A stretch of 64,000 nt of DNA from Epiperipatus broadwayi (lineage: Eukaryota; Onychophora; Udeonychophora; Euonychophora; Peripatidae): assembly GCA_028023455.1 (NCBI GenBank), contig JAQFVV010006231.1:3677478-3741477 (forward strand), in the 5' to 3' direction. Below are positions 60,274 through 64,000 of the stretch, piece after piece; the first letter of the stretch is position 1, and each line of letters begins with the position of its first letter. The translations under genes were made by a program, and so were the position numbers. Below the pieces are notes generated by a model. It was not told the origin of the DNA, did not search any database, and saw nothing but the letters and a program-made list of their open reading frames with translations.

Positions 60274-60695
60274 TATGTTGGACCATTTCCATCATCTAAT
60301 ATTAGATATTGAATGTCTTTAAAAAATTTAACTTTATTTAAATTTTCCAATTTCTGTTGCATACACACAATCTTTTGAACAGTATTATTTCCCTCTCTTC
60401 TTCAGCTATTGCTAGCCTGAGTAGTAACAGTATTAGCATGGAAATTGAACCTGGACCTTTAGAGTCTTCAATATTGAATTTTAAAATGAGGTCCATATTC
60501 GATTTCCATGCTAATACTGTTACCAAGCCTGCAACATTTGAAGAAAAGAGGTGAATAATATTATGCGAAATGTTATGCATATACTAATATGTGTACTATT
60601 ACTATCAGTTGAAGGTAATTGGAAAATTTAAATAAAGTTAAATTTTTCTAAAGACATTCAGTATTTAATACTAGATAATGGAAATGGCCCAACAT
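60274..60695. mobile_element. Head-to-head pair of tRNA-derived SINEs forming a large palindrome
   Basis: Arms of about 205 bp are inverted copies around a centre near 60489. Near the centre both carry GTAACAGTATTAGCATGGAA on one strand and its complement on the other. Outer ends are GTTGGACCATTTCC and GGAAATGGCCCAAC. Read from the centre leftward on the minus strand, a canonical B box is visible (GGTTCAATTTCC within 60442-60455). The same family occurs singly at 62880-63126 with a full tRNA-like head. Both arms lack the A-box half of the head. The loop is about 20 bp or less. Such a structure can form a cruciform or hairpin. Confidence 0.8.
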
Positions 60696-60699
60696 TATT

Positions 60700-61830
60700 A
60701 TTATTCTGTAATCTTGGAAAATAATGCAAATAGGTTGATTATTTACAAAAATAAAATAAAAAAACATTCATTTGAATTTTAAATCTGGGAAAACTGTAAA
60801 AACATTAGTCAAAAAACAAAAAATATAATATTTAAAAGAGAGAGAGAACACTATTACTTGAATTTAAATAAGATGCATATTTTTCCAAATGTTATATCCA
60901 TAAAACGGTGCATCTTAAATTGGGAATGAAAATTTTTAACATCTTATTTCTGCAAATCTTTGCTTTATGTTATACATGTACATAGGATTGTGATCGTTGA
61001 CCTGTGCAGAATAGCATGTTAAATCTTTTTTAATCAAAAGAAAAAAATTTAACATTGACCTTTTGAGCGGCTGTTATTTTATTGGACAAGTGAGGTAAAA
61101 AAGTCAACTTCTAATTGGCCAAGACACAAACTCAACTATCAAAATATATTAATCTTTTAATGTTATATTCACTTTAGATTCGTTTGTAAAAAGTATATTA
61201 ATAATTTGTCAGGTTACGAAAGTGAACGAAAGTTTTTTCAAAAATAAATTTCTATTTATTTATTATAGAAATATTCGATTGTGGCAAATTTAAAAGCAAA
61301 AGTTAGTAATGAATTAAAAAGAGTTGCTGACGTAAATTTTTTTTTTCCAGTTTTACGTTACAGAAAAGTAAATATTTTTTTTGCTAAAATCTTAAATATT
61401 TTTACTAAAATCTTAAATATTTTTTTTAAATAATTTTACTTTTAGCATTATTTTACTAAAATAATTCATAATTTGTCAAAAATTACTTTTATAATGGTCT
61501 AAAACATTTGTTTATCATTTTTGAAATGAAAATCTTAGCGTTTTTCATTGATTAGGCAGTTTCTTTGTCCTTGACAGCCAATCAGAATGTCTTTGATGGC
61601 TAAGAGCCAATCACCATCAAGCTTTCTTCTTTGTTAAGCTTTACCGGCAGTTTTATTGATTTTTTACTTGTAAAATAATTCAAGAGAGGGCAGCAACTTA
61701 CAGAACTTTTAAAAACCTATCTAATGACTGTAAAATGTCTATTGTTGCATTAAAAATGATGGAATTAGAGTGACATCAATCGTACACGAGACATCTCGTA
61801 AGAATCGATTGAAAGATTAAATGTCAATAT
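60700..61830. other. AT-rich spacer, no gene; CCAAT-like motifs
   Basis: There is no coding frame. Two GCCAATCA motifs (near 61578 and 61610) and an inverted ATTGGCC (near 61114) occur in a slightly less AT-rich stretch (60990-61660). This is only suggestive of regulatory DNA. Confidence 0.3.
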
Positions 61831-61839
61831 TTTTTTAAT

Positions 61840-62700
61840 TAATTTCATAAACAGTTTATCTCCCTCTCAAACTACTACTTTTAATATTATTTTTCTGGTT
61901 TTACTGTTATTTTATTGAGAAAACTATACTAAATAACATTTAGAATTTTTTTTGCAACTAATAAATCAATACAACAATGAAATGAGAACCTAGATTTAAC
62001 ATTAAAAGTCAATATATTTTTAATTCATTTCATAAATAGTTTTAAATATCTCTCAAACTGCTACTTTTAATATTATTTTGCCAGTTTTGTTATTATTTTT
62101 TTGAGAAAACTGTACTAGATAACATTTAGAATTTTTTTTCAACTAATAAATCAATATAACAATTAAATAAGAACCTGCATTCCATGGCACTGATTGGTTG
62201 TTTCTTGTTTTCTATACAAGAGAACTCCTGGCAATGATTTTGACAGTTCCGATATCTTCATTTTGGTTTTCAAAGTGAAAACATATGTTTTAGAATCTTT
62301 TAACATTATTTTTCCGATTTTACTTTTATTTTATCGAAAAAAACCATACTAAATAACCTTTAAATTTTTTTTTACAATTAATAAATCAATACAACAATAA
62401 ATAAGAACCTGTCTTACATGAGAGCACCTGTCAACGATTTTGACAGTTCTGATATCTTTGTTTTGATTGTCAAACTGAAAACATGTTTAAGAATCTTTAA
62501 AATTATTTTTGCCAATTTTATTATTATTTTATCAAAAAAACATACTGAATAACCTTTAGAATTTTTTTACAACTGTTAAATCAATATAACAATGAGATAA
62601 GAATGTGCAGTCCATGGAACTAATTTGTTGTTTCTTATTCTCTAAACAAGAGTATCTGTCAACAATTCTGACAAATCCAATATCGTCATTTTGATTTTTA
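61840..62700. repeat. Tandem array, four diverged units of about 180-240 bp
   Basis: A shared block occurs four times, near 61885, 62070, 62310 and 62500. It reads TTATTTTAT(T/C)GA(G/A)AAAAC, then ACTAAATAAC(A/C)TTTA, then AATAAATCAATA(C/T)AACAA and AAGAACCTG. The last two units, and part of the second, also share TTTTGACAGTTC(C/T)GATATCTT. It is non-coding and satellite-like, with irregular period and substantial divergence between units. Confidence 0.75.
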
Positions 62701-62879
62701 AAGTAAAAACATTTTTGTACTCATTTATAATTTTTCAGAAAATATTAATTATTTTAGAAGAATGATTCAGATTTTAATAAAAAAAATTTACTTTTACACA
62801 AAAGCAAATTGACAAAAAAATTATCACAGCTGCAATTCATAATTGAATGACAAACATGTTTCATTTGTATATTTGTCTA

Positions 62880-63126
62880 TTTCCACCATCTAATATTAAT
62901 TATTGAATGACTTTAGAAAAATTTAACATTATTTAAATTCCAATTACATTAGATTGTTAGTGATAGCACACGAGTTAGTATATGCACAATATTTTGAGAA
63001 GTATTTATTCTTCTCTCATGCTGGCCTGATCAATGACAATACTAGCATGGGTACCAAACCTGGACACTTAAGATTCTTGAATATTGAATTTTAAGATAAT
63101 GCTCTAACCAACTGAGTCATGATGCC
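62880..63126 (-). mobile_element. tRNA-derived SINE with A and B boxes
   Basis: On the minus strand the head starts near 63126 as GGCATCATGACTCAGTTGGT, a tRNA-like 5' part with an A box (TGACTCAGTTGG). It reaches a degenerate B box GGTTTGGTACC at about 63051-63061, giving a tRNA-sized ~78-nt head. The tRNA-unrelated body (about 62880-63045) matches the arms of the palindrome at 60274-60695, including CATCTAATATTA and TTGAATG phrases. It would be transcribed by RNA polymerase III. No clear tail or target duplication is visible. Confidence 0.75.
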
Positions 63127-63246
63127 AAAGATAACAGTCAATAGAAATTTCATATACCTATCTATGACATTCATCCTAATTTCTCCACTGCTTCCAAAGA
63201 CCAAATTGATTAGTGAATTCCATACATTATATATAGTCACAATAGG

Positions 63247-64000
63247 TTAACTAATGGTGTTAAACACCATTATCATGTGTGCAGCTTCTTTTAATTTTCT
63301 TTGTACTTTTTCCTCTCTATCCAATATTTTTGTATTTTCCCAATAGAACATATGTTCATTAGTACATAAATGATCTGCTACCTTAGACAATTCTGTTTTC
63401 TCTCTTCTAATCATAAGTTTGTGCTCTTGTAATTGCTTTTCAATTGGGTGACTAGTCTCACAGATATCCACATTCATAAAGTATTTCATAGATGCAATTT
63501 TTGTTTTTCAGCATTTCAAGTTTAGGCTTTGCAGATGTTAGCATTCCTCATCATAGTTTGGTATCCTTATCATAGTGTGGTATGGCTCTGGAAAGCTGTT
63601 TTGATATAATACTATTTGCTACTATTTGCAGATTTTCCTTAATTTGTCTGCTATTTTTGCTATGTAAGGATACATTACATCATCAATAATTGTTTTGTTT
63701 TTTTCGTTTGCTCTTTTTGTTGTCTATTTAAGTCTTAATAACAGTTGAAAGATAATCATTTTTCATAAGTTTGTTCTATATAGTATCTTAAAAGAAATCA
63801 CTGGTTTCTGAACAAACTTCTTTTGCTCTGCTTCATACTAATAGTATAACCCCATCTTTTGTGTTTCTGGTATGACTGGATGTGCATGCTAAGTATTTTC
63901 CTGTATTTGTAGATTTTTTGCAAGCTATAGTTTTGATTTTGCCATGAGGGAGACTTCTCATAAGAACATCTAAGAATGTCAATTTTTGTTCTTTTTCTGA
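63247..64000 (-). pseudogene. Penelope-like element relic, 3' part (continues past window end)
   Basis: From 64000 downward the minus strand encodes KLTFLDVLMRSLPHGKIKT and KSTNTGKYL, which correspond to the end of the Penelope reverse transcriptase (LxFLDV and RKPTxTGxYL-type motifs). A stop-filled linker follows. The frame at 63247-63489 then carries DICETSHPIEKQLQEHKL and a WENTKILDREE segment, a GIY-YIG endonuclease remnant (YIGETxRPIxxRxxEHK-type). The catalytic Arg position appears as Gln. It is a different copy from the relic at 35.3-36.4 kb and clearly inactive. Confidence 0.75.

Noticed and set aside
63049-63126. tRNA gene on the minus strand
   Set aside because: A and B boxes are present, but the arms do not fold into a complete tRNA, and the sequence continues into a body shared with the 60.3-60.7 kb palindrome. 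It is a SINE head.
1-64000. Host gene, defence system or CRISPR array
   Set aside because: No regularly spaced short repeats, no operon-like gene runs and no host protein domain were found. Everything recognisable is transposon-derived.

Overview
This window looks like repeat-dominated, non-genic DNA from an animal nuclear genome. It is very AT-rich (roughly three quarters A+T by eye). It is full of homopolymer runs, short tandem duplications and decayed eukaryotic transposons: non-LTR retrotransposons (LINEs), Penelope-like elements, tRNA-derived SINEs, and hAT-like and Tigger/pogo-like DNA transposons. I see no bacterial operon structure, rRNA gene, functional tRNA gene, CRISPR array or convincing host protein-coding exon. 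The transposon mix is metazoan, but I cannot name the species.

Layout. 1-2.4 kb: AT-rich, no gene. 2.9-3.9 kb (-): C-terminal relic of a LINE family recurring in this window (called family X here). 4.3-15.8 kb: mostly featureless, with two less AT-rich islands. 15.8-17.5 kb: an inverted-repeat element and a Tigger-like element (copy A). 19.7-21.9 kb (-) and 23.1-23.9 kb (+): two unrelated RTE-like LINE relics. 26.4-26.7 kb (-): Tigger-type transposase relic. 27.8-29.1 kb: hAT-like element with perfect 8-bp target duplications. 29.4-30.3 kb: another terminal-inverted-repeat element. 33.4-34.2 kb (-): second family X relic. 35.3-36.4 kb (+): Penelope-like relic. 38.3-38.6 kb: SINE-like element.

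40.26 to about 47.2 kb (-): an apparently full-length family X LINE with a long ORF1 (zinc knuckles), an intact ORF2 (AP-type endonuclease, reverse transcriptase, C-terminal CCHC finger) and a repeated poly(A) tail. 48.4-60.2 kb: a nest made of a second hAT-like copy, a CR1/Jockey-like LINE relic, Tigger copy B, an almost full-length but broken family X LINE on the + strand with a recent 261-bp internal duplication, more CR1/Jockey-like 3' sequence, and Tigger copy C, which keeps the last transposase exon. 60.3-63.1 kb: a head-to-head SINE pair, a tandem array and another SINE. 63.2-64 kb (-): the 3' part of a second Penelope-like relic.

The only potentially functional unit is the 40-47 kb LINE. 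Its ORF1 product would bind the element RNA, and its ORF2 product would nick target DNA and prime reverse transcription. The other elements are fossils. The most informative signals are the compact clustering of one LINE family (one near-intact and three decayed copies), its three-frame coding layout, and the deletion series in the DNA transposons.
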